A stretch of 64,000 nucleotides of DNA, taken from positions 3,236,001 through 3,300,000 of the forward strand of contig NZ_CP125377.1 of the NCBI RefSeq assembly GCF_034008315.1, read 5' to 3'. Below, in pieces: positions 19,105 to 28,648 of this stretch. The DNA comes from Pseudomonas sp. P8_241 (GTDB lineage Bacteria > Pseudomonadota > Gammaproteobacteria > Pseudomonadales > Pseudomonadaceae). The translations under genes and the position numbers were made by a program. The notes below the pieces were generated by a model. It was not told where the DNA came from. It saw nothing but the letters and a program-made list of their open reading frames with translations, and did no database searches. The stretch's first letter is position 1, and each line of letters starts with the position of its first letter.

Positions 19105-21008
19105 TTGTCGGCACCGCAGGGCACATTGACCATGGCAAGACCGCTTTGCTTCAGGCGCTCACTGGCCAGGCTGGCGACCGCCGCCGGGAGGAACGCGAAC
19201 GCGGCATGACCATCGACCTGGGTTACCTCTACGCGGCGCTGGAGCCGGGCGCGGGCCTGACCGGTTTCATTGATGTACCCGGTCATGAACGCTTCACCCA
19301 CAACATGTTGGCTGGCGCCCAGGGTATTGATCTGGTGTTGCTGGTGGTGGCCGCCGATGACGGGGTGATGCCACAGACCCGCGAACACCTGGCGATTGTC
19401 GAACTGCTGGGCATTCCCAGAGCAATCGTTGCGATCAGTAAATGCGACCGGGTCGATGGCGACAGAATGAAGGTCGTCCGAGAGCAGGTTCGCACACTAC
19501 TAGCGCCGGGGCCCTATGCCCAAGCGCCGCTGATTGCGTTGTCGAGCATCACCGGCGAAGGCATCGAAACCTTGCGCCAACAGCTGTTACAAGCCCAACG
19601 AGAAGTGCAACAGCGCGGCACCGAAGGCGGTTTTCGCTTGGCGATTGATCGGGCATTCAGCATTGCTGGCGCCGGTATCGTGGTCACGGGTACGGCGTTG
19701 TCCGGGCAGGTGGCGGTGGGCGATACGCTGATACTGGGACCGCAAGGCAGGCCGGTGCGCATTCGCGGATTGCATGCACAGAACCAGGCTGCGGTCACCG
19801 CGTTTGCCGGTCAACGCGTGGCCTTGAACCTGAGCGCCGAACGCCTGGCGCTGGAGCAGATTCATCGCGGTCACTGGTTGCTTGCAGAGTGGCTCTACGC
19901 GCCAACCCAGCGCCTGGATATCGACCTGCAGTTACTCGCGGGCGAAACGCGGGCTTTCGAGCACTTTCAACCGGTTCATGTTCACCTCGGCACGCAGGAC
20001 GTGACCGGGCGAGTGGCTCTGCTTGAAGGTTCCAGCCTGGCACCCGGAGAGAGGATGTTTGCGCAGCTCTTACTCAATTCACCTGTACACAGCGTGAAGG
20101 GTGATCGGCTGATCCTGCGCGACCAAAGTGCTCAGCGCACCCTCGGCGGCGGCCGGGTGCTCGATCCGTTTGCGCCCACTCGGCAGCGGCGCAGCCCCGA
20201 ACGCCTGGAACAACTACAGGCCTTGGCGAACAGCGAAAAACCCGAAGATACCTTGCCTGTGTTGTTGGCCTTGAGCGACACCGGACTGGACCCGCAGCGC
20301 GTGGAGCGTCAGTTCAATCGACTGCGCAGCACCTGGGTATTGCCCGGCGACATTCGTCTTATCGAAACCCGCCAAGGCCCGTTGCTGTATAGCGCCACGC
20401 GTTGGGAAGCTTTAAAAGCGCCACTCCTCGCGCACCTCGCTCGCTTCCATCAAACGGAACCGGACCAGATGGGCCCGGACCGCGACCGCTTCCGGCGTTT
20501 TACCGGTACGGCGCTGGACCGCCCGACCTTCATCAGTCTGCTCGACGAGTTGTTGGCCAGCGGCGTCATCGTCAGTAGCGGGCCATGGCTGCACCTGCCC
20601 AAGCATCAGGTGCGCTTGAGTGAAGCGGACGAAGCCTTGTGGCTACAGTTGCAGCCGTTGTTCGAACAGGCCGGTTTCGACCCGCCATGGGTGCGCAACC
20701 TGGGGCATGACGAATCGAAAGTGCGCACGCTGCTGCGCAAAATGGCGCGCCTGGGTCTGCTGCATCAAGTGGTACGTGACCTGTTTTACACCGACAGCAT
20801 GATCCGCCGATTGGCGGCTATGCTTGTGCAACTGGCGGCCGTCGACCCGGTGATTCAAGTGGCGGCGTTTCGCGATGCAATCGGTTTGGGGCGCAAGCGC
20901 AGCATTCAGATTCTGGAATACTTCGACCGTATCGGCTTGACTCGACGCATGGGTGATCGTCGACAGATTCGTCTGGACAGTGCACTGGCTCAACACACCG
21001 AGCCCTGA
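19101..21008 (+). CDS. selB: Selenocysteine-specific elongation factor
   Basis: The protein has 635 residues from GTG 19101, which overlaps the selA TGA (GTGA) and gives the expected start [18 protein letters not shown]-motifs: [14 protein letters not shown] and SKCD. The C-terminal half consists of winged-helix repeats that bind the SECIS hairpin (ending near [11 protein letters not shown]). SelB delivers Sec-tRNA to the UGA in fdnG. An in-frame ATG at 19056 lies inside selA and adds non-family residues. Confidence 0.97.
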   Translation: MIVGTAGHIDHGKTALLQALTGQAGDRRREERERGMTIDLGYLYAALEPGAGLTGFIDVPGHERFTHNMLAGAQGIDLVLLVVAADDGVMPQTREHLAIVELLGIPRAIVAISKCDRVDGDRMKVVREQVRTLLAPGPYAQAPLIALSSITGEGIETLRQQLLQAQREVQQRGTEGGFRLAIDRAFSIAGAGIVVTGTALSGQVAVGDTLILGPQGRPVRIRGLHAQNQAAVTAFAGQRVALNLSAERLALEQIHRGHWLLAEWLYAPTQRLDIDLQLLAGETRAFEHFQPVHVHLGTQDVTGRVALLEGSSLAPGERMFAQLLLNSPVHSVKGDRLILRDQSAQRTLGGGRVLDPFAPTRQRRSPERLEQLQALANSEKPEDTLPVLLALSDTGLDPQRVERQFNRLRSTWVLPGDIRLIETRQGPLLYSATRWEALKAPLLAHLARFHQTEPDQMGPDRDRFRRFTGTALDRPTFISLLDELLASGVIVSSGPWLHLPKHQVRLSEADEALWLQLQPLFEQAGFDPPWVRNLGHDESKVRTLLRKMARLGLLHQVVRDLFYTDSMIRRLAAMLVQLAAVDPVIQVAAFRDAIGLGRKRSIQILEYFDRIGLTRRMGDRRQIRLDSALAQHTEP

Positions 21009-21014
21009 CTTCAA

Positions 21015-21110
21015 GGAAGGCAATCGCGCCCGGTGGCGCGGCCGGGCTTCAAACCCGGTTGGGGACGGCGTCCGTTCCCGGGCAGGTTCGACTCCGGCTG
21101 CCTTCCGCCA
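21015..21110 (+). tRNA. selC: tRNA-Sec (anticodon TCA)
   Basis: This is a 96-nt tRNA with an 8-bp acceptor stem (GGAAGGCA with TGCCTTCC) and encoded GCCA. The anticodon arm CCGGG-CTTCAAA-CCCGG places TCA at 21049-21051. There is a long variable arm and a T-arm with GGTTCGACTCC. The 8-bp acceptor stem and the UGA-reading anticodon identify it as selenocysteine tRNA. It follows selB by 6 nt and completes the Sec cassette. Confidence 0.96.
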
Positions 21111-21219
21111 TTTTCCCGTCTGGCGCATCCCGCCCGGTGTGGTTCTTATCCATCTGAAACATAGGAGAAACATTCAACCCCTATGATCCCCCTCATCAAA
21201 AAGCGAGGGCAAACCAGAG

Positions 21220-21435
21220 ATGAACCGGCCATCAAGAAGCATGCGTAAATTGCTCGACTCCGTCGCCTCCAATAATGAGGCCGCGGCGCTCGATGTGATG
21301 CGCGCAGCTGAGCAACTCAAGGACGAAGTGCTGCGTCAACGGTTGCTCAACCTGATTCACCAGTTGCATCAGGACGCCAATGACTTGCGAATGGCGCGGG
21401 ATGAGATCCAGGGCGGAACGATCAAGCTGGCCTAG
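21220..21435 (+). CDS. Small conserved helical protein of unknown function
   Basis: The protein has 71 residues, is rich in Leu, Arg, Asp and Glu and is predicted fully helical (MRAAEQLKDEVLRQRLLNLI...). There are no cysteines and no signal or membrane segment. Codon use is like the neighbours, and a clean terminator follows at 21461, which supports a real transcript. No family recognised. Confidence 0.6.
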   Translation: MNRPSRSMRKLLDSVASNNEAAALDVMRAAEQLKDEVLRQRLLNLIHQLHQDANDLRMARDEIQGGTIKLA

Positions 21436-21460
21436 ACGAGCGATTGAATAACAAAAAAAA

Positions 21461-21486
21461 GCCACTCGATCGAGTGGCCTTTTTGT
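21461..21486 (+). terminator. Rho-independent terminator
   Basis: GCCACTCGAT/CGAGTGGC forms an 8-9 bp perfect stem with a minimal loop, preceded by eight A residues and followed by TTTTTG. The A-run and U-run suggest bidirectional use. It ends the small gene at 21220-21435. Confidence 0.85.
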
Positions 21487-21520
21487 TCAGGGGGGTTGCA
21501 AGGCCGGGCGTGATGACGCC

Positions 21521-21747
21521 TTCGCCAGCAAGCCGGCTCCTACGCAATCGAGGTCTGCCGCATACTTTGCAGGAGCTGGCTTGCCAGCGAAGGCGTCCAG
21601 CCTGACACACCGCATAGCCCGATTCGCCAGCAAGCCGGCTCCTACAGGATCGAGGTCTGCTGCATACTTTGCAGGAGCTGGCTTGCCAGCGAAGGCGTCC
21701 AGCCTGACACACCGCATAGCCCGGTTCGCCAGCAAGCCGGCTCCTAC
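21521..21747. repeat. Tandem REP array with 102-bp period
   Basis: TTCGCCAGCAAGCCGGCTCC recurs at 21521, 21623 and 21725, exactly 102 bp apart. The inverted partner GCAGGAGCTGGCTTGCCAGC lies at about 21569 and 21671. The linker AGCCTGACACACCGCATAGC is conserved between units. This gives five alternating REP arms, two full units plus one arm. The same unit exists singly at 10500-10585. It sits between a terminator and the 3' end of gltS. Confidence 0.9.
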
Positions 21748-21765
21748 AGGTCAACAATACCGGGG

Positions 21766-22980
21766 CTAAAGACCACTGAACATGCCGATGATCACCGCGT
21801 TGACCAGGTCGATGAAAAAGCCGCATACCAACGGCACGATCAGGAAGGCCTGGTGGGCCGCACCGTACTTCTGCGTCACAGTCGTCATGTTGACGATGGC
21901 CGTTGCCGTGGAACCTAGGGTAATGCCCCCGAACCCGGAAGCAATAACGCTGGCTTCGTAATCGCGACCCATAAAGCGGAAGACCACAAAATAGGTGTAG
22001 AGGACCGTCAACAGAATCTGCAGGGTCAAGGCGCACAGAATGAACATCAACGCGCCGCTGAGTTGCCATAACTGAAGCCCCATCAGGGCCATGGTCAAGA
22101 ACATGCCCAGGCAGATATCGGAGATCAGTGACAGGCCCAGGCTGGCGCCACTCCAGGATTTCAGCCGCTGATCACCCAGCACTGCCAGTACGATGTGGTG
22201 AATGACGATGCCCGCGAAGAGGCAACTGACAAATTTTGGCAAGGTAATGCCGGCATCGACCAACAGCAGGTTGAGTCCATAGCCGAGCATCAGCGTCAGG
22301 TTCAGCCACATCCAGGCCCAGAGTACGTCGTAGTAGTCCAGACCCTTGCTCGGTTGTTGCTCGAGAATGCCGACTTCCAGCGCCGCATCTCCGGAAGGCG
22401 TCAGACGATAACGGCGTATCAACTGGTTGGCGATTGGGCCACCGATCACGCAGGCGGCAATCAGGCCGACCGTATTGCTGGCGATCCCCAGTTCGTGGGC
22501 ATTACTGATTCCCAGCTTTTCGACGAAAATCGGTGCCCAGGCCAGGGTAGTGCCGACCCCACCCGTGAGGGAAATCGAGCCCACCATCAAACCCGCCTTG
22601 GGATCGAACCCAAAGGCTTGGGCCACACCCATGCCCAGCGCGTTTTGCACAACGATGAACACGCTGGCGAGCAACAGTAGAATCAGCAGCGGACGCCCGC
22701 CCTTGATGAGTTGACGCATGTCCGATTTCAAGCCAATGCCGGCAAAGAAGTAGAGCAGTAACGTATCGCGAACCTGCAAATCGAATTCGATCTGAACATT
22801 CAGGCCGAAATACAGGAGGGTCGTTACCGCCGCACAGACAAACCCGCCCACGACCGATTCAGGAATACAGTACTGACGCAGAAAAGTGTTGTGCTGTACG
22901 AGGGTTTTACCCAGGAAAAGCAAGAGAATCGCAAGGGTAAAACTCACTAAGCCGTGAACTTGAAAGAGCTGGGAGGTCAT
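21766..22980 (-). CDS. gltS: Sodium/glutamate symporter
   Basis: The protein has 404 residues, against about 401 for E. coli GltS, with two inverted sets of membrane helices. Characteristic sequence includes LTGGVGTTLAWAPIF and GFGGITLGSTATAIVNM, the two GGG-type re-entrant segments. It imports glutamate with Na+. ATG 22980 gives the family start MTSQLFQVHGLVSFT; the open frame extends 11 codons upstream without family resemblance. Confidence 0.95.
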   Translation of the reverse strand: MTSQLFQVHGLVSFTLAILLLFLGKTLVQHNTFLRQYCIPESVVGGFVCAAVTTLLYFGLNVQIEFDLQVRDTLLLYFFAGIGLKSDMRQLIKGGRPLLILLLLASVFIVVQNALGMGVAQAFGFDPKAGLMVGSISLTGGVGTTLAWAPIFVEKLGISNAHELGIASNTVGLIAACVIGGPIANQLIRRYRLTPSGDAALEVGILEQQPSKGLDYYDVLWAWMWLNLTLMLGYGLNLLLVDAGITLPKFVSCLFAGIVIHHIVLAVLGDQRLKSWSGASLGLSLISDICLGMFLTMALMGLQLWQLSGALMFILCALTLQILLTVLYTYFVVFRFMGRDYEASVIASGFGGITLGSTATAIVNMTTVTQKYGAAHQAFLIVPLVCGFFIDLVNAVIIGMFSGL

Positions 22981-23146
22981 CGAACGTCTGCCTGGAAATT
23001 CGGGGGGAACCATTATCAGGATATGACCGTTCAGAGTTCAGACCTGCGTCAATGAACGGTGATTGCACCATAGCAGGAATGCCCAAACCTTCCTGTTTGA
23101 CCTAAAAATTCATTGCCTGTGGATGTTTGACCAAAGCGCAGTGTCA

Positions 23147-23704
23147 TCAACTGCCACTGACTTTCCAGTGTTTGACATCGTCAGGGAATACCATCTGCTT
23201 CATTTCGTGGGCAATGCCGTAGGCCAGGGATTCGTGGGCGGCGATGACTTTCTCCTCGGCCGAGAGGCAATGGAAAATGTCGAGTTTGGTCGCTGCATCA
23301 GCGGTTTCGAGGGTGAAGATTTGCACGTAGCGCGCGAGGTCGTTGTCCAGGCTCGACAGGTATTCGCGCAGCCGTTGATGATCGACCGATTTCTGGCTGA
23401 AGTACCAGTTCATCGGGTGAATCAAGAAGCGCGAATGCGGCGAAGTGATGCGCAAGCCCGCCGCCAGAAACATGATGATGCCCATCGACTCTATGTTGCC
23501 GGTATTGATCGCGCATAACGGTACCGGCAATGATTTGAGAAAGGTATAAAGCGTGAACCCGAAGTTGGTGCTGCCACCGCTGGTGGACAGATTCAAGAGC
23601 AGCGACGTTGCGCCTTGATCAATGGCTTCAAGACAACAGTCCCTGAAGCGCTCGGTCGTTGCCTGATCGATCTGGCAGTGAAAATGCACGATGTGTTCGG
23701 TCAT
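23147..23704 (-). CDS. ClpP-like serine protease of unknown partner
   Basis: The protein has 185 residues in the ClpP/crotonase fold. The NLSTSGGS loop resembles the NSPGG of ClpP. Candidate triad residues are Ser73 (GNIESMG), His96 (SRFLIHP) and Asp142 (TKLDIFHCLSAEE). It is divergent from housekeeping ClpP and lies alone, without a Clp ATPase gene or clpX nearby. No signal peptide is seen. It may be a stand-alone protease or a modulator; the substrate is unknown. Confidence 0.75.
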   Translation of the reverse strand: MTEHIVHFHCQIDQATTERFRDCCLEAIDQGATSLLLNLSTSGGSTNFGFTLYTFLKSLPVPLCAINTGNIESMGIIMFLAAGLRITSPHSRFLIHPMNWYFSQKSVDHQRLREYLSSLDNDLARYVQIFTLETADAATKLDIFHCLSAEEKVIAAHESLAYGIAHEMKQMVFPDDVKHWKVSGS

Positions 23705-24076
23705 CGACTGACTTCCCGTGTTCGATGCATGGAGGGTTCTTCTTTGAGTCCTACAGTCCCGTAAAAGTTGTCTGTTTGCTCCTTAAACAAAGCGCACGGT
23801 GTGTGCGGTTTACCCATGTCCGCCAGTCGTGCAGAGCTGTTTTAGATGGAACTAAAGGGCGAAATCCACTGGTCGCACCCTTGATCAATTCGTTCAATCT
23901 TTGGATTTTCCACGTCCTGCGAATTATACGAGCCCGTGCTCGTGGCTAATTAGAGGTGAACAAAGCGTTGCGTTCTCTCCCAGTCCGTCTTCTGCGAAAT
24001 CTGACAACCGTTCATCGCTGAACTACGCTGCGATACAAACCTTCGAGCTGAATTTTGTGAAGTAAGGAACTGACCG
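23705..24076. other. Intergenic gap, 372 bp
   Basis: This is a divergent promoter region between the ClpP-like gene (minus) and the MscS gene (plus), somewhat AT-richer than its neighbours. A short hairpin ACGAGC-CCGT-GCTCGT lies at 23928-23943. No convincing gene, RNA or operator was found. Confidence 0.5.
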
Positions 24077-25687
24077 ATGCGGAGCGGGGTGCTCGCTGTA
24101 TTGTTGACTGTGTTCGGTCTGTTCTGGTCAGCGCTGTCATGGGCCGATGAATCACCGAAAGTAATCGATGCGCCTGCTGAACTGAAAATCGCCAACCGCA
24201 GCATCATGGTGTTCCATGCGACGATTCTTGGCGAAGCACCGGCCTCGCGGGTCAAACGGGCCAAAGGGGTTATCGGCGAAGCCCTGGATGAAGCGGATGA
24301 CCTGCGTGTCACCGTCGATCCTGTGCTGAAAAGCTACATGGTGCTGTTGGGGAGCCGTCGTGCCTTTATCGTGTCGCCCAAGGATTTCGATGAAACCCAG
24401 TACGAATCGGCCCAACAGGCGGCCGAAGCGGCGGCGGAAAAACTTCGTCAGGTCGTCGGCGAAGTCCAGGAGGGCCGCAGCCTGCGGTTGATCCTTCGGT
24501 CGGTGGCGGCGGCATTGCTCGCCACGGGCGTCTACCTCGGGCTTCTGTTGTGCATGGTGTTTCTGCGCCGACGGTTGCTCAAGCGACTGCCCGAACTGAT
24601 GCACAAGCACACGCAAGCGATCAAGGTCGGGCGGGTGCCGTTGTTCGACTCCAAGTTTCTTTTTCCGCTGGTCAGCCGTCTGCTTGAGTTTCTGCGCTGG
24701 GTCATCGTGGTGTTACTGACGTATGAATGGCTGGGGTTTGTGCTGTCGCGTTTCCCCTATACCCGTCCGTGGGGCGAAAGCCTCAACAACTATCTGCTGG
24801 AAGTCGGTGATTATTTACTCCAAGGCATCCTCGGCGCGATACCCGGCCTGGGCGTGGCATTGGCGATCTTTTTCATCGCCCGCGGCGCTACGGCGTTCAT
24901 GCGCCGGATCGTGCGTCGCATGGCTATGCCCGGCACCTTCAGCTGGCTCAACCATGAAACCCTGCAGCCGACCCAACGCCTGACGTCGCTGGCGATCTGG
25001 CTTTTTGCCTTGGCCATGGCCTATCCCTATCTGCCGGGCGCGGGGACCGATGCATTCAAAGGCTTGTCGGTGCTGGTCGGCTTGATGATCTCGCTGGGTG
25101 CGTCGAGCGTGGTCGGGCAGGCCGCTGCCGGGCTCATCCTCACGTACACCCGCACCTTGCGCCCCGGTGAGTTCGTGCGCATCGGCGACCACGAAGGGAC
25201 GGTCACCGAATTGGGCATGTTCACCACCACCATTCGCACCGGTCTGGGCGAGGTCTTGACCCTGCCCAACTCGATGATCACCGGCACGGTCACCAAGAAC
25301 TATTCACGAGTGGTGCAAGGCCCCGGTTATGTGGTCGACACCGTGGTCACCATCGGTTACGACACCCCTTGGCGGCAAGTGGAAGGGATGTTGCTGGAAG
25401 CCGCCAGGCGCACGCCCGGCATTCTCGAAACACCGCCGGCGCAAGTGTTTCAAACGGCATTGTCGGATTTCTACCCGGAATACCGCCTGGTGGCCCAGGC
25501 CATTCCAAGCCAGCCACGACCGCGCGCGGTGCTACTCAGCATGCTCCATGCCAACATCCAGGACGTGTTCAACGAGTACGGCGTACAGATCATGTCGCCG
25601 CACTACCTGGGCGATCCGCAACAGGAGAAGTGGGTGCCCCAGAACAAGTGGTATACGGCCCCCGCACAAGAACCCAAGGATCTTTGA
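24077..25687 (+). CDS. MscS-family mechanosensitive channel with periplasmic N-terminal domain
   Basis: The protein has 536 residues. A signal peptide ends near SWADES. A soluble region of about 120 residues follows, then four or five membrane helices. The pore-lining helix and beta domain are MscS-like: GLMISLGASSVVGQAAAGLI, then RPGEFVRIGDHEGTVTELGMF and LPNSMITGTVTKNYSR. It opens under hypo-osmotic stress. The extra periplasmic domain and added helices place it in the larger MscS-like group rather than with small MscS. Confidence 0.92.
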   Translation: MRSGVLAVLLTVFGLFWSALSWADESPKVIDAPAELKIANRSIMVFHATILGEAPASRVKRAKGVIGEALDEADDLRVTVDPVLKSYMVLLGSRRAFIVSPKDFDETQYESAQQAAEAAAEKLRQVVGEVQEGRSLRLILRSVAAALLATGVYLGLLLCMVFLRRRLLKRLPELMHKHTQAIKVGRVPLFDSKFLFPLVSRLLEFLRWVIVVLLTYEWLGFVLSRFPYTRPWGESLNNYLLEVGDYLLQGILGAIPGLGVALAIFFIARGATAFMRRIVRRMAMPGTFSWLNHETLQPTQRLTSLAIWLFALAMAYPYLPGAGTDAFKGLSVLVGLMISLGASSVVGQAAAGLILTYTRTLRPGEFVRIGDHEGTVTELGMFTTTIRTGLGEVLTLPNSMITGTVTKNYSRVVQGPGYVVDTVVTIGYDTPWRQVEGMLLEAARRTPGILETPPAQVFQTALSDFYPEYRLVAQAIPSQPRPRAVLLSMLHANIQDVFNEYGVQIMSPHYLGDPQQEKWVPQNKWYTAPAQEPKDL

Positions 25688-25712
25688 CCGTCATTGAAAG
25701 GGAATCCGCATC

Positions 25713-25810
25713 ATGCTTGAGTTTATGCTCCGCGCTTGCGGACCGACCCGGAAATAGCGGTGTTCCTGGCCATTGGCTTCAAGAGCGGCCCGGAGTTTTT
25801 CGGCAGCTAA
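25713..25810 (+). pseudogene. Remnant of an AspT-type (aspartate:alanine exchanger) permease gene
   Basis: MLEFMLRA starts at ATG 25713. After a frameshift the text continues DPEIAVFLAIGFKSGPEFFGS and stops at 25808-25810. Both pieces match the N-terminus of AspT/YidE-family permeases, where they are normally separated by about 40 residues, so the fragment has an internal deletion plus a frameshift and lacks the rest of the gene. The match was made from memory of the family. Confidence 0.5.
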
Positions 25811-26047
25811 CCCGCGGCACGCTTGAGCGGGTGCGGGTTGGCGTTGTCGCAGGTGCTGCGGTTGCCCAAGGTGAATTGCCCGGCGGCGCCGTGGGACATC
25901 AGAAGCTGATCACGGTTTTCGATGCGACTGTCGAGCACCCGCAAACTGCGTGCAGCCGATGGCGCCTGCGCGGTGGCGCAGTGAGTTAGAGCGCACAGGC
26001 CGGGCTGCGTAGGCAATAGTGGCCATTCAGTCAAAGTCTGACGTGCC
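25811..26047. other. Intergenic sequence with no supported gene
   Basis: A minus-strand open frame (25807-26034, ending ...NRSTCDNANPHPLKRAAG) has Pseudomonas-like codon use and could be the tail of a degraded gene. It has no recognisable domain and no ribosome site, so it is not called. Confidence 0.3.
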
Positions 26048-27523
26048 TCAAGGGTTTCGGTGCCAGACCTTGATGTAGTCGACTCTGAACGTGGAAGGCA
26101 GGTCGGCGTCGTCCACTACGCCAAACCATTCCCAGAACGCCTCGCTGTCAAAGACAATCTGCATCGGGAAATGCCAGTGAGTGTTTTTCGACTCACGGAC
26201 CAACACACCGTCGACGTACCAGCGCAGGGTGTCCGGCTGCCAGTCAAATCCGTACACATGGAAAGTGCTCGCCAATCGCCAGGGCGCGACCCAGGTGCTG
26301 CCATTGGCTACGTGCTCTTTGCTTTGCGGTGTGGCCCAGATGTGGCCGTTCATGTTGTACGTCCGGTCGATACCGGGTCTTTTGGTATTGCCGGTGATCT
26401 CGAAGATATCGATTTCAGTAGCGTTGTCCTCCAGGCCGGTCCATGCCAGCCAGAATGCGCTGGAGCCTGCCGATGCCATCGGTTTGGCGCGGGATTCGTA
26501 ATAGCCGTAGAAGCCGCGCTCGTTGGTGCGCACCATCGCCGAGGAGTAGTCCTTGAACCCCAGACGCACGTACTTTTCCGGCAAAGTCTGCTTGCGAAAA
26601 ACGATGTTGAGATTGCCGTTGCCGACCGTTGCATTCTCGCGCATGAACAACGCCGGCTTGCGCCCCAGGGACTCGTTGCCAATGGCATTGTTGACATGCC
26701 AGCGATCCTCATCAAGACGGCTGCCATTGAAGTCATCGGACAGTTGCGGGTCGAGTACCCAGCGCCCGGCATTGGCCTGGTCCGACAATGGCAGGTCGGG
26801 ATGTGTGCGTTGCGGCACGCTGCCCAGCGGGCCGACCCGGGTCCAGGTGTCGGCTTGTTTGGGAATGCTCACCGACCATTTGTTAGCCAGGTATTCGAAC
26901 ACGCCCTGACGCTCCTGTTGCGTCACCAAGGGGCGGTCATAGATCAACACTTCAGCGATGTCACCGCGAAAGATTTCAGTGGTGCCTACAACATTGCGTG
27001 CGACCGCGTATGGGCCGATGGGTACATCGCTGAGCTCGAGAAACGATAGCGTCGGCTCCAGCGCAGTGATTTGCTCCAGGCTGATGGCGAAATTCGGCGG
27101 CACGTTATCGTTATCGGCCAGTACCGGACGCGAACTGAACACCCGTTGCCAGGTATCGCCACCGGCCTGTTCGGGCAACCGGCGGTACACCAAAAACACA
27201 CTCACCGGCCCTTTGGCCGTGCGGATCGCTTTGCCCAGAAAGGCTGAAGTGCCATCGAAGCGCACCACGGCATTACCATTCAAGGCGTTGTCGACACGCA
27301 GCGGCAGGGATTGGGCTGCCGGGTCATCTAGGCTGGGATCGTTGGCTTTGCCCGATTTGTCGCGCCAACGCAGCACCCGGTTCTGGCTGTTAAGCGTCAT
27401 TTTTGTCGCGTCGGCGCCATCAAGCCAGAGCACCAGGCCTTCGGCGGTCGGGCGAGCAGTTGCCGCCCACGCCGAACCCGCCATTGCGAGCAGCAGAACA
27501 CCCAGTAAACAGTCCCTGATCAT
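26048..27523 (-). CDS. Secreted GH16 glycoside hydrolase with N-terminal LamG-like domain
   Basis: The protein has 491 residues. Signal peptide MIRDCLLGVLLLAMAGSAWA. Residues about 25-225 form a concanavalin-like (LamG) domain. Residues about 255-490 are GH16 with the catalytic EIDIFE (nucleophile Glu370, Asp372, acid/base Glu375), the bulge type found in agarases, carrageenases and laminarinases. As the last gene of the exopolysaccharide operon it probably cuts the secreted polymer for length control, release or dispersal. The polymer it acts on is not known. Confidence 0.88.
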   Translation of the reverse strand: MIRDCLLGVLLLAMAGSAWAATARPTAEGLVLWLDGADATKMTLNSQNRVLRWRDKSGKANDPSLDDPAAQSLPLRVDNALNGNAVVRFDGTSAFLGKAIRTAKGPVSVFLVYRRLPEQAGGDTWQRVFSSRPVLADNDNVPPNFAISLEQITALEPTLSFLELSDVPIGPYAVARNVVGTTEIFRGDIAEVLIYDRPLVTQQERQGVFEYLANKWSVSIPKQADTWTRVGPLGSVPQRTHPDLPLSDQANAGRWVLDPQLSDDFNGSRLDEDRWHVNNAIGNESLGRKPALFMRENATVGNGNLNIVFRKQTLPEKYVRLGFKDYSSAMVRTNERGFYGYYESRAKPMASAGSSAFWLAWTGLEDNATEIDIFEITGNTKRPGIDRTYNMNGHIWATPQSKEHVANGSTWVAPWRLASTFHVYGFDWQPDTLRWYVDGVLVRESKNTHWHFPMQIVFDSEAFWEWFGVVDDADLPSTFRVDYIKVWHRNP

Positions 27524-27562
27524 GAGAATTTCCTTGCCGGCAATGGAGAGTCGAGCAGCCCG

Positions 27563-28618
27563 TCACCGGATGGCGACTTTGGCCATGGGCTGCGATGTGT
27601 GGCGATAGCCATACGGGTTGCTCGATTGCCAGCGCCAGCTGTCGAGGATCATCTGCGGCAGGTTGCGCCGGGCGCACCAGCCCAGTTCCCGCCGGGCCTT
27701 GCTCGCATCAGCCCAGCATTGGGCAATGTCGCCGGCACGGCGCGGGGCGATGTGGTAAGGCACGCTGATCCCGGTGACATCCTCGAAACTGCGAATGATC
27801 TGCAGGACGCTGTACCCGATCCCCGTGCCGAGGTTCCAGACATGAATGCCGGGATCGCCCTGCAAGAGGTGCAATGCCTTGAGATGCCCCTCGGCCAGGT
27901 CGACCACGTGGATATAGTCACGCACGCACGTGCCGTCGACGGTGGGGTAGTCGTTGCCGAATACCGTCAGCTCGGGAATGCGTCCGATCGCCACTTGGGT
28001 CACACAGGGCAGCAGATTGTTCGGCTTGCCGGTCGGATCCTCGCCAATCAATCCGCTTTCGTGAGCGCCTATCGGGTTGAAATAACGCAGCAACGCGATG
28101 CTCCAGCGCGGTTCTGACCGTGCGAGATCGCTCAACAACTGTTCGATCATGAGCTTGGAGCGGCCATAAGGACTGGCCGGTTCACCTGTGCCCAGGTCTT
28201 CGAAAATCGGAATCTGCGAAGGCTCGCCGTACACCGTTGCCGAGGAGCTGAACACCAGTTTGAACACGTTGTACCGCGCCATCACCTGGCACAGGTTGAG
28301 CGTGCCGACGACGTTGTTGGCGTAGTAATCCAGGGGTTGCTGCACGCTGTTGGCCACAGATTTGAGGCCGGCAAAATGCACCACGGCATCAATGTCGTAG
28401 CGGCTGAAAATTTCCTCCAGCAACGGCGTGTCGCGAATATCGCCTTCGATGAATTCGATCGACGTATGGGCCAGGTGCTCCAGGCGCTCGATAGACTCGT
28501 GACAGCTGTTGCAAAGGTTATCCAGCACCAGAACCTGATGGCCGGCGTCGATGAGGGTCAGGACGGTGTGGGAACCGATGTAACCGGCCCCACCCGTGAT
28601 CAGCGTGGTTTTTTGCAT
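27563..28618 (-). CDS. galE: UDP-glucose 4-epimerase
   Basis: The protein has 351 residues. NAD-binding TGGAGYIGSH, catalytic Ser in SSSATVYG and YGRSK (Tyr/Lys) are intact. It interconverts UDP-glucose and UDP-galactose and so supplies galactose units to the polysaccharide. Slightly longer than typical GalE, with a divergent tail (GYRHTSQPMAKVAIR). Confidence 0.93.
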   Translation of the reverse strand: MQKTTLITGGAGYIGSHTVLTLIDAGHQVLVLDNLCNSCHESIERLEHLAHTSIEFIEGDIRDTPLLEEIFSRYDIDAVVHFAGLKSVANSVQQPLDYYANNVVGTLNLCQVMARYNVFKLVFSSSATVYGEPSQIPIFEDLGTGEPASPYGRSKLMIEQLLSDLARSEPRWSIALLRYFNPIGAHESGLIGEDPTGKPNNLLPCVTQVAIGRIPELTVFGNDYPTVDGTCVRDYIHVVDLAEGHLKALHLLQGDPGIHVWNLGTGIGYSVLQIIRSFEDVTGISVPYHIAPRRAGDIAQCWADASKARRELGWCARRNLPQMILDSWRWQSSNPYGYRHTSQPMAKVAIR

Positions 28619-28648
28619 GGCGGTCGTTCCTGTTTCAAGAAGTCAGGG

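Noticed and set aside
21521..21747. CRISPR array
   Set aside because: The repeat units are 102 bp with inverted arms and identical linkers, not short direct repeats with unique spacers; no cas gene is near.
23929..23943. Terminator before the MscS gene
   Set aside because: The stem is only 6 bp and has no T-run.
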